From: a virus
DNA length: 47,090 nucleotides
IMG/VR virus record: IMGVR_UViG_3300030329_002192
Location: 1 to 47,090 of that record
Strand: one strand, 5' to 3'
Notes under the pieces: generated by a model
Databases searched by the model: none
Seen by the model: only the letters and a program-made list of their open reading frames with translations
Told to the model about the DNA's origin: nothing
Shown: piece after piece, positions 7,962 through 16,796 of the stretch
Position numbering within the stretch: position 1 is the stretch's first letter
Layout: each line of letters opens with the position of its first letter
Program-made: the position numbers and the translations under genes

Positions 7962-8342
7962 ATGCCTAAATTTGGCAAGAGATCAAAAGAGCGTTTAAAA
8001 GGTGTAAATACAAAGCTTGTTAATGTATTAAATGAGCTTATTAAAATTATGGATGTTACTATTATTGAAGGTCTTCGTACTGAAGAGAGGCAAAAAGAGC
8101 TTCTTAAAAAAGGAGCTACAAAAGTTAAATATAGTAAACACATGGAAGGCAAAGCCGTTGATGTTGCTCCGTATCCTATCGATTGGAATGATCGTGAAAG
8201 GTTTCATTATATGGGTGGTATGCTACGTGGCATAGGGCAACAGCTTAAAATAAATGTTCGTTGGGGTGGAGATTGGGATTCAGATGGCGAAATTAAAGAT
8301 AATAATTTTGATGATTTAGTCCATGTGGAGTTAAAAGATTAA
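7962..8342 (+). CDS. Endolysin, peptidase M15 (L-alanyl-D-glutamate / VanY type)
   Basis: The ATG at 7962 is chosen; an in-frame ATG at 7914 would overlap the holin by 47 bases. The 126-residue protein carries the S58-x-H60-x2-G63-x-A-x-D67 motif and the C-terminal H121-V-E-L of the M15 zinc peptidases, with H60, D67 and H121 as zinc ligands. An EGLRTEERQ segment is typical of phage members. Enzymes of this type cut the stem peptide of peptidoglycan at the end of infection. Gene order after three small membrane proteins fits a lysis cassette. Confidence 0.85.
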   Translation: MPKFGKRSKERLKGVNTKLVNVLNELIKIMDVTIIEGLRTEERQKELLKKGATKVKYSKHMEGKAVDVAPYPIDWNDRERFHYMGGMLRGIGQQLKINVRWGGDWDSDGEIKDNNFDDLVHVELKD

Positions 8343-8360
8343 TGTACGTAGGAGTCACAT

Positions 8361-9122
8361 TTGAAGATCAAACATCAAGTGGTTGTCTTTCCAGACATTC
8401 ACTTTCCAAAAGAAGACAAGAAGGCGTTTGCATGTGCTTTGAATATTATCAAAGAGGTCAAGCCTAATGCTTTTCTCTGTCTCGGAGATTTTGTGGAAGG
8501 CGATAGTGTATCTCACTGGCAATGGCGTAAAAAACGCAGACCCCCTATTGAGTATCAACTTCCTATTATTTGGGAAGAGATAAATGCTGTTAATGAAAAA
8601 TTAGATGAAATAGATGAAGTTCTTAAAAAAGTCAAATGTACTAAAAAGATTATGGCGCAGGGAAATCATGAGCTTTGGTTTGATAATTTCGTTGAAGAGA
8701 ATCCCTATATGCCTCATCTTCTCTCTAGGAGAGCCTTTAAGATAAGTGAACGTGGATATGAGTGGCATGACTATGGTAAAGTATTTAAACTCTTGGGTAG
8801 TAAGCTCTATGTCTATCACGGAGGGCATTATAGCGGAATACATCATGCCAGAAACCATGCCTTACAGATGGGATGCAACATCATCTATGGGCACACTCAT
8901 GACAGCCAGAAAGCAACCGTCCAACACATTGACGGAGCACACATGGCATATTCAATGGGATGTTTAAGTGCAATGGATAAAGAATTTTTAAAAGGTAGAC
9001 CTACTAACTGGAGTCACAATGTTGGAATCATTGATATATTTAGCAATAACAATTTTAATATTGTTGTCCTTGATATTGTAAATGGAGTTACATCTTATGG
9101 AGGTAAGATCATAAGTGCCTAA
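8361..9122 (+). CDS. Calcineurin-like metallophosphoesterase
   Basis: A 253-residue protein started at TTG 8361, with TAGGAG just upstream. All family motifs are present in order: D12-I-H14, G-D43, G-N102-H103-E, H153-x2-H156 and G-H178-T-H180. These bind two metals in phosphodiesterases and phosphatases. Its position between the lysis cassette and the tail genes does not reveal the substrate; phage relatives have been tied to DNA or nucleotide processing, but that is inference. The end overlaps the next gene's GTG start by 8 bases. Confidence 0.85.
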   Translation: MKIKHQVVVFPDIHFPKEDKKAFACALNIIKEVKPNAFLCLGDFVEGDSVSHWQWRKKRRPPIEYQLPIIWEEINAVNEKLDEIDEVLKKVKCTKKIMAQGNHELWFDNFVEENPYMPHLLSRRAFKISERGYEWHDYGKVFKLLGSKLYVYHGGHYSGIHHARNHALQMGCNIIYGHTHDSQKATVQHIDGAHMAYSMGCLSAMDKEFLKGRPTNWSHNVGIIDIFSNNNFNIVVLDIVNGVTSYGGKIISA

Positions 9123-12100
9123 ACAAGTAGCAATATTGAATGATTTTTCTGGTGGTTTGAATAATTTAAAAAACGCCAGAGACATAAGTAATAACCAGCT
9201 TCATGATATACAAAATATGATGGTTGATATGCAAGGAGGCATGGGTATAACTCCAAGATTTGCATCTTACTCATCTACCGTTCCAGATATAGCAAATACT
9301 GTACCTTCCACTGCAGTCGGATATGGTCTTGGAGCATTTGAGACAGATTTTGAATATACTTCAACATCAACTACTATATATGCATTAGGTGCGGATGAAC
9401 TTAATGGAGCAGGTGCTACATGGTGGCAACTTGGAGATTCTGCCGGTAGTGCAACTCAAACAGGTTGGAATACCAGCAATAGTGATGATTTTGGTACTTC
9501 ATGGACTCTTGGTGGTAACACTGCTGTTCACAGTACTGGTAATACCACCACTTTGTTTAATGATGCCGATGATGGCTCAGGAAGATCAAATCTAACAGCA
9601 TCAGCTAATTATAGAATTATTTATACTATGTCTGGTAGAAGTGCCGGTTCTGTGACATTTAAGTGTGGTAACGGTAGTGCTTCTAGTGCAATCAGCACAA
9701 ATGCAACTAGCTATGTTGATGTAGTATGTGGTACTGGAGATCTAGATAAAATTATTACAATTACTCCTACATCTGATTTTGACGGAACATTAGACGATGT
9801 AGAAGTCAGAGTTCGATTTGGAGGTGGGGCTAAGGGTGGATTATTTTTTTCAACAACTACAGACTCAACTGGTGATAATGTAAACTTACTTACAGGCTGG
9901 ACATGGGAAAATTCAAATCAAAGTAATAATAATAACATTAATCTAGTAAATAGTTTCCCCGTTGGAAGCTGGATAAAAATATCAGATGCTTATGTTAATC
10001 AAGGTTTAGTTACTACTCTTAACTCCGGAAGAAGTGTAAATGAAGGATTATATCATGTTATTGGATCTGTAGCTGCTGGAAGCTCTGGTTCAAGTTTGTA
10101 CCTTCACAAGCCTGTTACAACGGAGAATAATGTTACAGCAACTATAACAGGTTTGAAATCAACGGGTGAAACATTAATATTGAATGCAGATGCTCCAACT
10201 GGCAATATAGCGTTATATACAAGGGTTAATCCTTCAAAAACTTGGGCAAAGGGGGATTCAGGGTCGCCTTATGCTAATGCTAAAATTGATTTAAGACCTG
10301 CACCTAGTGCTAATTATAGTCCAGCAAGTGAAATGCTTGTGCGTTACTATAGAGCAAATGGAGCTATTAGATGTTGTGATACAGTAAAAACTAATGGAAA
10401 TGTTATTAAATGGTTTGGTTTAATTAATTTTACTCATTGGAAAGGTACAGGAGCTGCTAATCCTATATTTGGATATGAGGAGCATAACAATAGATTAGAA
10501 ATGCCTACTGATGGTCATGTTTATCCAGATAACGATTTAGCTGATGCTACAGTAAATTCCCAAATAGAGCAACTAGATGTTGGAGCCGGTTTTAGTTTGT
10601 TTATTAAATCAAGTTCTGATGCTGGAACTTATAGCTTATCTACTGGTCAATCTTTTGAATTTTCTCAAACTTTTATTTATGACGGCAATCAGGAGTCTTT
10701 ACCAAGTGTTATGACCGATAATGCTGGTGCTGCAGAAACTTTTGATGTAGATGATTTAACAGACCTTAAAGCTTTAGACATGAGAGTTATTGCTAGGGGT
10801 CAGTCGGACTACAATAATAGAATAACTGGTGGTAGAATATATATTAGAATAAAAGACAGTGGAGATCCTTGGGCTTTATTAGTTGATATGGATTTAGAGC
10901 AAGGAGCAAGAACTTCTTTAGACTCAGAATGGATTGCTTGGTCTTTGGGAACAACTACTACATACAATAATTCTACCACATCAAACACAATGTATTTTGT
11001 TGGTTCTTCGGCAGGCACTTTACAATCTCATGAAATGTCAATAGTCACTTATGAGGTTATTAACGGATTTCCTGCAGATGTAAAAAGCAATTCTCTTGGC
11101 TATCAGATGGAAAACTGGAGCGATTCAGTTGTAACAAATAATAGAGCTTTTGTATGTAATGTTCAATATGTTGAAACAAACTCATCAGGTGCAAATACTC
11201 CAAGAAATTATCCAGATAAGATAATGTATAGTATGCCTAATAGATATGATACTTTTCCTGAAATGAATTTTATAGAAGCTGTTCGTGGAGATTCTGACGG
11301 ATATGTTGCATTGGTAGAGCATGCAGATAGATTGCTTGCTTTTAAAGAACGTAGTATGCAGTTAATTAATATATCTTCCCCAAATGATGCAAATTGGTTT
11401 TTAGAAGAGTCTTATAAGTGGATGGGGGTTCTTCATCCAGAGGCTGTAAAAGAAACTCCGTATGGCATTATCTGGATGAATCCTTATGGATTATATTTAT
11501 ACTCTGGAGGTGGAATTAGAAATCTTATTGAAGATACAATTGATCCTTCATTTTACAAGAGTCTTGTAACTTCATCTAGTATATTAGGATATGATCCAAT
11601 AAAAGCACATATTATACTTCAGTTTAATACACATGCATCTGCAACTAAAGGAGCTATTTTTGATTTAAAGAAAAATACATATGTAAAAATGGCTGGTCTA
11701 ATACTTGGTACTTATACAAATATGATAGTAAACCCAAATGATGGTTACTTGTTTTACGGAGTAAAAGATTCAACTTCTACTGATTTTAATTATTATGACA
11801 GCACAGATAGAAGCCTATCATCTGCTTTGAATAGTATTACCTTTACAACAAAAGATATTGATTTTGGAGATCCTTCATCTATTAAGAAAGTTTATAAAGT
11901 TATAATTACTTATAAAAGTAGCGGATCTCTTATAAGTAATTTAAAATATTATATTAATAGCATAATTCCTGCATATGGTTCTGCATCTACTTTTGATACA
12001 GGAGTAGCGGATGCAGCTTCTGATTGGGAAATTGGGACGTTTGAAATAAATAATGGAGTAGTTTGTCAAAGCTTTGGTTTAATTTTTGAAAGTACCGGAA

Positions 12101-12180
12101 CAACACTTACTTCTCTCGATATAAACGATATTTCAATTGAATATAGAGTTATTAGAGGCAGAAAGGTGGTTGCTACATAA
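9115..12180 (+). CDS. Large tail protein (tail nozzle/stabilisation type)
   Basis: A 1,021-residue protein starting at GTG 9115. The opening block, FSGGLNNLKNARDISNNQL, matches the conserved start of podovirus tail tube-B/nozzle and stabilisation proteins (SGGLN ... N/D-x-Q/E). Residues about 720-810 contain repeated blade-like segments (GYVALVEHADRLLAFKERSM, PYGIIWMNPYGLYLYSGGG) typical of the beta-propeller part of these proteins. The middle is Ser/Thr/Asn-rich and could hold a carbohydrate-binding insertion. It should form the distal hub of the short tail. The stop overlaps the next start (TAATG). Confidence 0.65.
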   Translation: MPKQVAILNDFSGGLNNLKNARDISNNQLHDIQNMMVDMQGGMGITPRFASYSSTVPDIANTVPSTAVGYGLGAFETDFEYTSTSTTIYALGADELNGAGATWWQLGDSAGSATQTGWNTSNSDDFGTSWTLGGNTAVHSTGNTTTLFNDADDGSGRSNLTASANYRIIYTMSGRSAGSVTFKCGNGSASSAISTNATSYVDVVCGTGDLDKIITITPTSDFDGTLDDVEVRVRFGGGAKGGLFFSTTTDSTGDNVNLLTGWTWENSNQSNNNNINLVNSFPVGSWIKISDAYVNQGLVTTLNSGRSVNEGLYHVIGSVAAGSSGSSLYLHKPVTTENNVTATITGLKSTGETLILNADAPTGNIALYTRVNPSKTWAKGDSGSPYANAKIDLRPAPSANYSPASEMLVRYYRANGAIRCCDTVKTNGNVIKWFGLINFTHWKGTGAANPIFGYEEHNNRLEMPTDGHVYPDNDLADATVNSQIEQLDVGAGFSLFIKSSSDAGTYSLSTGQSFEFSQTFIYDGNQESLPSVMTDNAGAAETFDVDDLTDLKALDMRVIARGQSDYNNRITGGRIYIRIKDSGDPWALLVDMDLEQGARTSLDSEWIAWSLGTTTTYNNSTTSNTMYFVGSSAGTLQSHEMSIVTYEVINGFPADVKSNSLGYQMENWSDSVVTNNRAFVCNVQYVETNSSGANTPRNYPDKIMYSMPNRYDTFPEMNFIEAVRGDSDGYVALVEHADRLLAFKERSMQLINISSPNDANWFLEESYKWMGVLHPEAVKETPYGIIWMNPYGLYLYSGGGIRNLIEDTIDPSFYKSLVTSSSILGYDPIKAHIILQFNTHASATKGAIFDLKKNTYVKMAGLILGTYTNMIVNPNDGYLFYGVKDSTSTDFNYYDSTDRSLSSALNSITFTTKDIDFGDPSSIKKVYKVIITYKSSGSLISNLKYYINSIIPAYGSASTFDTGVADAASDWEIGTFEINNGVVCQSFGLIFESTGTTLTSLDINDISIEYRVIRGRKVVAT

Positions 12181-12914
12181 TGCCCAATATATCAATAGAA
12201 AGATTATCGAGAAGAAATCAAAATATAAAACAAGATAAATTGTTACTTGTTAATATACATCCATCTGTTTCCACTATGCGTGAAGGTGAAGAAGTATTGT
12301 ATCAGGGTAAGAATAAGCCACTTAGGAGATATCGTAAGCAGAACGGCATTCTATGGTATTCTGATATGACTCGTGATGGCAATGAATTTGTAGATAAAAA
12401 TCTAAAAGTAGAAAAAAATATTATATCTAACGGGAATTTACAATTAAATAATATTCCTATTTTTGAAGCTTACAGCACTGGGCAAACCGATCTTGGAGTA
12501 GGAACAGGTAGTATTACGCAGATTCAGTTTGCATCTGAAAAAATAGATAATACAAGTTCTTTTGCGAGTCATAACTTTGTTGCTCCTGTAGAAGGATATT
12601 ATTATTTATACTACAATGTAAGTTTTAATCAAATAGATACAGCAATGGACGAAGCTTTATTAGGCATGAAACAGGGAAGTGCTTATTTTAATGTTTCAAG
12701 CCTTGATGATAAGGATTATTCTGCAGATACAGATTCTGATATAAATAAATCAGCATCTTGTGTTAGAAGTCTTGCTGTTGGGGACACCATAGGCGTTTAT
12801 TGGCTCCAAATTTCAGGGTCTGCACAGGTAGATGTAGTTGCTCATCGTGAAGCTGGAACTAGCCCCTATCCTGCAACTTCTGTTTTTGGTGGTTATTTAA
12901 TAAGTACATATTAA
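12180..12914 (+). CDS. Tail adhesin with C1q-like C-terminal domain
   Basis: A 244-residue protein. Residues 1-85 are basic (RRNQNIKQDK, GKNKPLRRYRKQNGILWYSD) and probably bind the tail. Residues about 93-244 fit a C1q/TNF jelly-roll: ITQIQFASEKID, then FVAPVEGYYYLYYNVSF, RSLAVGDTIGVYWLQISGSA and a closing TSVFGGYLIS strand. C1q-type heads form trimers and are used as adhesins. Coupled by TAATG to the large tail protein. The family call rests on the pattern of conserved aromatic and glycine residues. Confidence 0.65.
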   Translation: MPNISIERLSRRNQNIKQDKLLLVNIHPSVSTMREGEEVLYQGKNKPLRRYRKQNGILWYSDMTRDGNEFVDKNLKVEKNIISNGNLQLNNIPIFEAYSTGQTDLGVGTGSITQIQFASEKIDNTSSFASHNFVAPVEGYYYLYYNVSFNQIDTAMDEALLGMKQGSAYFNVSSLDDKDYSADTDSDINKSASCVRSLAVGDTIGVYWLQISGSAQVDVVAHREAGTSPYPATSVFGGYLISTY

Positions 12915-12933
12915 GCTTTATAGGAGATTTATT

Positions 12934-13989
12934 ATGTCAGTACAAAATCTATTCTTAACTCAACAGATGAAGGAGACTCAAAGAAATTTTGAGAATATTC
13001 AAGAGATAGAAGATGAAAGGCGAAGAAGAGGTGGGTGGTTTTCTTCTATTGGTGGAGGACTTGGTGGTACTGCTGGAGGATTACTTGGTCTTGCCTTAGC
13101 ACCGTTTACAGGTGGCAGTAGTCTTGCATTGGCTGGTTTGGCTGGTGTAGGTACAGCAGCTGGTTCATTGCTTGGTTCAAGAGCAGGTCTTGAATTAGGT
13201 GGTGGTAGGAGATCAGATGCAACACCTATTGGAATGAATAGAAGTGCGCTAACTGGTGAAGAAAAGGAATTTGGCAGAGATGTAAAAGATAGATATAGAA
13301 GAGATGTAAATGCCTTTCAGAAAAACTTAAATAATCAAATATTATCTACTGCAATAAAGTCGGGTATTAAGGCAGCTGCTTTTGCGGGGGCGAACCCAGG
13401 ACAGGCTGCTGAAATGGGAGCTAAGACAAGGAGTGCTCCTAATTGGTTAAGAAGTAAATTAGGAATGGCTCAAAAAGGTGGGCTTCAAACTGTAACTCCT
13501 GATATTGCAGGAGCACAAGCAATTCAAAAATCAATGATGGATCAATTTGCAAATGAGCCTGTTCAAAGATTAGCTTTACCCGGTCAACAGAAGTTAAATA
13601 TATTTGATGCAACTTATGGAAAAAATCCAACAGCTGTTGCAGATATTGTAGATCATACTAGAGATTCTGCTGCGGCTGCAAATACTATAGGCAGTGCTGG
13701 GTCATTACAATCAGCAATTCCAAGTAGCACTTCAGTAGCAGGTACAGCTGGTCCTAGTATTGATCCTGCACTGATATTATCTGAAAGTCCAGTTACAGGA
13801 GAAGGTAGCATTTTTGTTGATGATATTTTTCAAAATATGGAAAATACAGCTATAGACCCTAATGCTGTTGGTCCATTTCAAAATGCAACTTCAGGCTACT
13901 ATGGTAATGCTCAACAACCGAATAATTTACTAAATTTACTGGGGAATTGGTGGAGAAGCGATCCATTAAATCCTTGGAAAGGAAAATAA
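12934..13989 (+). CDS. Putative internal virion / DNA-ejection protein
   Basis: A 351-residue protein with a TAGGAG ribosome site. A charged N-terminal helix (EIEDERRRRGG) is followed by a Gly/Ala/Leu-rich hydrophobic stretch at about residues 34-90 (LGGTAGGLLGLALAPF, LAGLAGVGTAAGSLLG), a composition found in ejection proteins that insert into the host envelope. The rest is polar and probably disordered. It is the first of five genes leading to the giant protein. No homologue can be named. Confidence 0.5.
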   Translation: MSVQNLFLTQQMKETQRNFENIQEIEDERRRRGGWFSSIGGGLGGTAGGLLGLALAPFTGGSSLALAGLAGVGTAAGSLLGSRAGLELGGGRRSDATPIGMNRSALTGEEKEFGRDVKDRYRRDVNAFQKNLNNQILSTAIKSGIKAAAFAGANPGQAAEMGAKTRSAPNWLRSKLGMAQKGGLQTVTPDIAGAQAIQKSMMDQFANEPVQRLALPGQQKLNIFDATYGKNPTAVADIVDHTRDSAAAANTIGSAGSLQSAIPSSTSVAGTAGPSIDPALILSESPVTGEGSIFVDDIFQNMENTAIDPNAVGPFQNATSGYYGNAQQPNNLLNLLGNWWRSDPLNPWKGK

Positions 13990-13991
13990 TT

Positions 13992-14642
13992 ATGCCACAT
14001 ACATCTTATCATTTTGATTGGAATACTACACCAACTGGTGGTATCCCTCCTGCATCTACCGCAAGCCCTGAATCATTTTTAAGTGATTTTGCAGGTATTG
14101 ATGTAAAGAATTTAACTGATGAACATAGAATATTCTTACCAAGCTCTGGTCAAATGCAGCAAGAAATTGGTATGGCTAGGACTGGTCTTGGTTTTGATAT
14201 AACAGGACAGCAACTGGCAGGACAGCAGAATTTACTTGCAATGACTGGTGGACAGGGACTGGCAGGAGCTAGTGGTTCAGGCTTTGGCAGAGCACAATAT
14301 GGATTAAACCAAGGAGTAGGTAGAGTTATGGATGCATATGGACAAGGCTTGCAGAGATCAATGGCTAAGTATAGAAGTGATGTCTTAGGTTCACAGTATG
14401 GCTATCAGGATGCCTTAACAAGTGCTATAGCAAATATTATGAGAGCTGGTGAAGGCGATGAAATTGAGATTGGTAGAGTATCAGTAAATAATACCACTTG
14501 GTCACCCCCACAAAATGCCAAACATGGCAGTATATATAATTTTGGTGGTAATACTTATTATTGGAGTGATTTTGATAACAGTTGGCTTACTCAAGATGAA
14601 TGGAATCAAGAGCAAAGAGATAGAGATCCATATGATGGTTAA
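13992..14642 (+). CDS. Gln/Gly-rich internal virion protein (hypothetical)
   Basis: The frame is open from 13947, but the ATG at 13992 avoids overlap with the previous gene and is preferred, giving 216 residues. Residues about 55-160 are Gln/Gly/Ala-rich with helical segments (ITGQQLAGQQNLLAMTGGQG, VGRVMDAYGQGLQRSMAKYR), similar in style to small podovirus internal proteins. Its end is aromatic-rich (YNFGGNTYYWSDFDNSW). Its place between two other putative internal proteins supports a virion role. Confidence 0.5.
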   Translation: MPHTSYHFDWNTTPTGGIPPASTASPESFLSDFAGIDVKNLTDEHRIFLPSSGQMQQEIGMARTGLGFDITGQQLAGQQNLLAMTGGQGLAGASGSGFGRAQYGLNQGVGRVMDAYGQGLQRSMAKYRSDVLGSQYGYQDALTSAIANIMRAGEGDEIEIGRVSVNNTTWSPPQNAKHGSIYNFGGNTYYWSDFDNSWLTQDEWNQEQRDRDPYDG

Positions 14643-14715
14643 TTATGCTTAGGCGTACAATATATACAGTCAATTACGGATCTCCATTCAAGGATACAAA
14701 CAAAAGGAGTTAATT

Positions 14716-15288
14716 ATGGCAGTAGATCCAGCATTAGTAGGTTTTGATGTAGTAGACCAATTACAGAATACTTTACTTGGTTACGTTATGCAAAACAGAC
14801 AATTAGATGAACAAAAAAGACAGTTTGATCTTGGAGCTAGAAGAGTTCAGGATAGACTTGACAGGTTTGAAGCTAGAGATGTAGAAGATAGAACTAATTT
14901 AAAGAAGATAACTCAAGAATTAGGAAGAATGGCGAAAGAAAAAAGCGAGTATAAAGGGGCTTACGCTAAGGCTATAGACCCTTTAACTGAAACTTCTATT
15001 TTCGGAAGCGAGATACCAGAAGATGAGAAAAGATTCTATTTTGGTTTACCAGAGGAATTAGGAGGATCTAAAAGAATAGGCTTTAGAAGAGCTTCCCCAA
15101 GGCAAATAGCAGAATCACAAATTGCTCAACAAGGATTTCAACAACCTGTAGTAGATCCCAATATTCTATCAAGTTTTGGTGATCCGACATTATTAAATCA
15201 ATATTATCCACAATTACTAGGTGGATCACAAAGTGGTGGTAACTACTTACTAAGCCAAGTTTTAAATCAAATGCAAATGGGAGGATAA
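14716..15288 (+). CDS. Putative internal virion protein with coiled coil
   Basis: A 190-residue protein with a strong AAAAGGAG site. Residues 15-75 form a charged helix (NRQLDEQKRQFDLGARRVQDR, trimmed here) that suggests a coiled coil. The rest is Gln/Pro/Gly-rich and ends in a hydrophobic LLSQVLNQMQMGG. No enzymatic motif. Grouped with the internal-protein genes by position. Confidence 0.45.
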   Translation: MAVDPALVGFDVVDQLQNTLLGYVMQNRQLDEQKRQFDLGARRVQDRLDRFEARDVEDRTNLKKITQELGRMAKEKSEYKGAYAKAIDPLTETSIFGSEIPEDEKRFYFGLPEELGGSKRIGFRRASPRQIAESQIAQQGFQQPVVDPNILSSFGDPTLLNQYYPQLLGGSQSGGNYLLSQVLNQMQMGG

Positions 15289-15293
15289 AAACC

Positions 15294-15902
15294 ATGAATC
15301 CACAATTAATTGAGATGCTTATGCATCAATATGAAATAGATCCAAGGCAATTCACAGATAGACAAGCAGAACAAATAGCTATATTGGCTAGGCAATTTGG
15401 TTTAAGATTTCCAAGAGAGTCAAAACCTATTCGTAAATTTGCTTTTGATTTAGCAGACACTGCTGCTTTAGGGATGCTTCCTAACGAATGGCGACCAAGA
15501 TCTAGAGGTCAATCTGTATTCGGAGAAACAAGATCAGATCGTTGGGCTGGCGGTTTAGGTACTGGAATACCTTTAGCTGCTGGTGGATTACTCGCACTAG
15601 CTAATCCAGCAGCTGTAGGTAGTATGGTTGGTAAAGGCTTAGGCTATGGGGCTAAAGGGGCTAGAGCAACTAAAAGAGGTATAGAGTCTGCTATGGGTCG
15701 TGGTGGCATATTTGAACGAGCAGCAGAAGGGGCTGGTCGTACTTATAGGACAGCAAAAAATACATATACTAGCGGTTTACCCGGTAATGCCCAGTTTGGA
15801 CCCGGATTTTTGGGGATGATGAATGCCGCTTGGAATAGAGGTGCTGGAAATCCATTAGCTATGGCTGGTAGACCTTGGGGATTTAATCCTACACTTGTCT
15901 AA
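15294..15902 (+). CDS. Gly/Ala-rich virion protein (possible ejection protein)
   Basis: A 202-residue basic protein. Residues 1-60 are soluble and helical (EIDPRQFTDRQAEQIAILAR). A Gly/Ala-rich segment at about 87-115 (GLGTGIPLAAGGLLALANPA) could insert in a membrane, followed by basic repeats (GARATKRGIESAMGRG). The first residues resemble the first 60 of the giant protein downstream (short acidic and Gln-rich helices followed by RKQSPFSLRRAF there), a hint of shared docking, but similarity is weak. Confidence 0.45.
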   Translation: MNPQLIEMLMHQYEIDPRQFTDRQAEQIAILARQFGLRFPRESKPIRKFAFDLADTAALGMLPNEWRPRSRGQSVFGETRSDRWAGGLGTGIPLAAGGLLALANPAAVGSMVGKGLGYGAKGARATKRGIESAMGRGGIFERAAEGAGRTYRTAKNTYTSGLPGNAQFGPGFLGMMNAAWNRGAGNPLAMAGRPWGFNPTLV

Positions 15903-15908
15903 TAAATA

Positions 15909-16796
15909 ATGTCTGCTCAGTTTGAAAATATATTAGAATTAGCACTGGTTAATGAAGATCTTTTACGTAAGTGGTCTACAGATAGACCAACTTACAATCA
16001 AAGGTCATATGATGATCTTATTAAAGCCATAGAAGCTGGTAATGTTAAAACGAAAAAGTGGACTAGAGAAGATTGGGAAAAAGGTGGTTATGGACGGCAG
16101 GGACAAAAAGATTATGAGATAGGTGGTTTTTACCAAGACGATACAATAAACTATCCTGTTGGTAATGAAGCTTCTATTCCTCATGAACTACTTCATTATT
16201 TTGGTGGTCATACTCCGGGTGGCGGATATGGCGTTCCTGAAATAGATCCATACAACAAAGCTGATGTCGCTTTAGGCGGATGGTTGCCTTCTCTACATCC
16301 AGCGGGAAGAAGTCCTACTCTTCCCGGTAATAATCCTCTTAGTGATTGGTGGAATCAAAATTACGCTACACAAGATACTGAATATTCTAATGAGCAGGGC
16401 TATCATCCTTGGTATGATGAACATGCTTATGATACAACAGCAGATTTAATGAAGAAAAATTTATTAAATTATATCTCAGGGCAACAGTTCAAAGGTCCAT
16501 TTATTGATCCAAAAACAGGGGAATCTAGATTAGCTCCCACAACTCCCACTAAACCTATTACTAAACCTGCTAGTCCTCCTGCTAAACCAAAATGGCAATT
16601 TCCTTGGTTCAAGCCTAAACCTAAGCCTGTTAATACTACAGAAAAGCCATTAAGATATGATCAAAATATGTATCCTATATATCAAAAGCAGAGCCAGAAA
16701 GCACAATCCTTCAGAGATGCATTTAGCTCTGCAAGAGAATCAGGTAGTAATATTTTTGAATGGGATGGCAGAGAGTATACAACTGAGTTAGCTTAA
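15909..16796 (+). CDS. HExxH putative zinc metallopeptidase
   Basis: A 295-residue protein. At residues 92-101 it has H-E-L-L-H-Y-F-G-G-H, an HExxH zinc site followed by a glycine and a further His. Metzincin peptidases have HExxHxxGxxH, so this is that pattern with the last His one residue early. The acidic and glycine-rich surroundings (PGGGYGVPEIDPYN) and a likely disordered Pro/Lys tail (SPPAKPKWQFPWFKPKPKP) follow. It directly precedes the giant protein with a TAATG overlap. A virion-carried protease that processes internal proteins or cell-wall material is a reasonable guess. Confidence 0.6.
   Translation: MSAQFENILELALVNEDLLRKWSTDRPTYNQRSYDDLIKAIEAGNVKTKKWTREDWEKGGYGRQGQKDYEIGGFYQDDTINYPVGNEASIPHELLHYFGGHTPGGGYGVPEIDPYNKADVALGGWLPSLHPAGRSPTLPGNNPLSDWWNQNYATQDTEYSNEQGYHPWYDEHAYDTTADLMKKNLLNYISGQQFKGPFIDPKTGESRLAPTTPTKPITKPASPPAKPKWQFPWFKPKPKPVNTTEKPLRYDQNMYPIYQKQSQKAQSFRDAFSSARESGSNIFEWDGREYTTELA

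Noticed and set aside
14645-14713. 22-residue frame between two internal-protein genes
   Set aside because: Too short and without a ribosome site to be told from chance; the AAAAGGAG within it serves the next gene.
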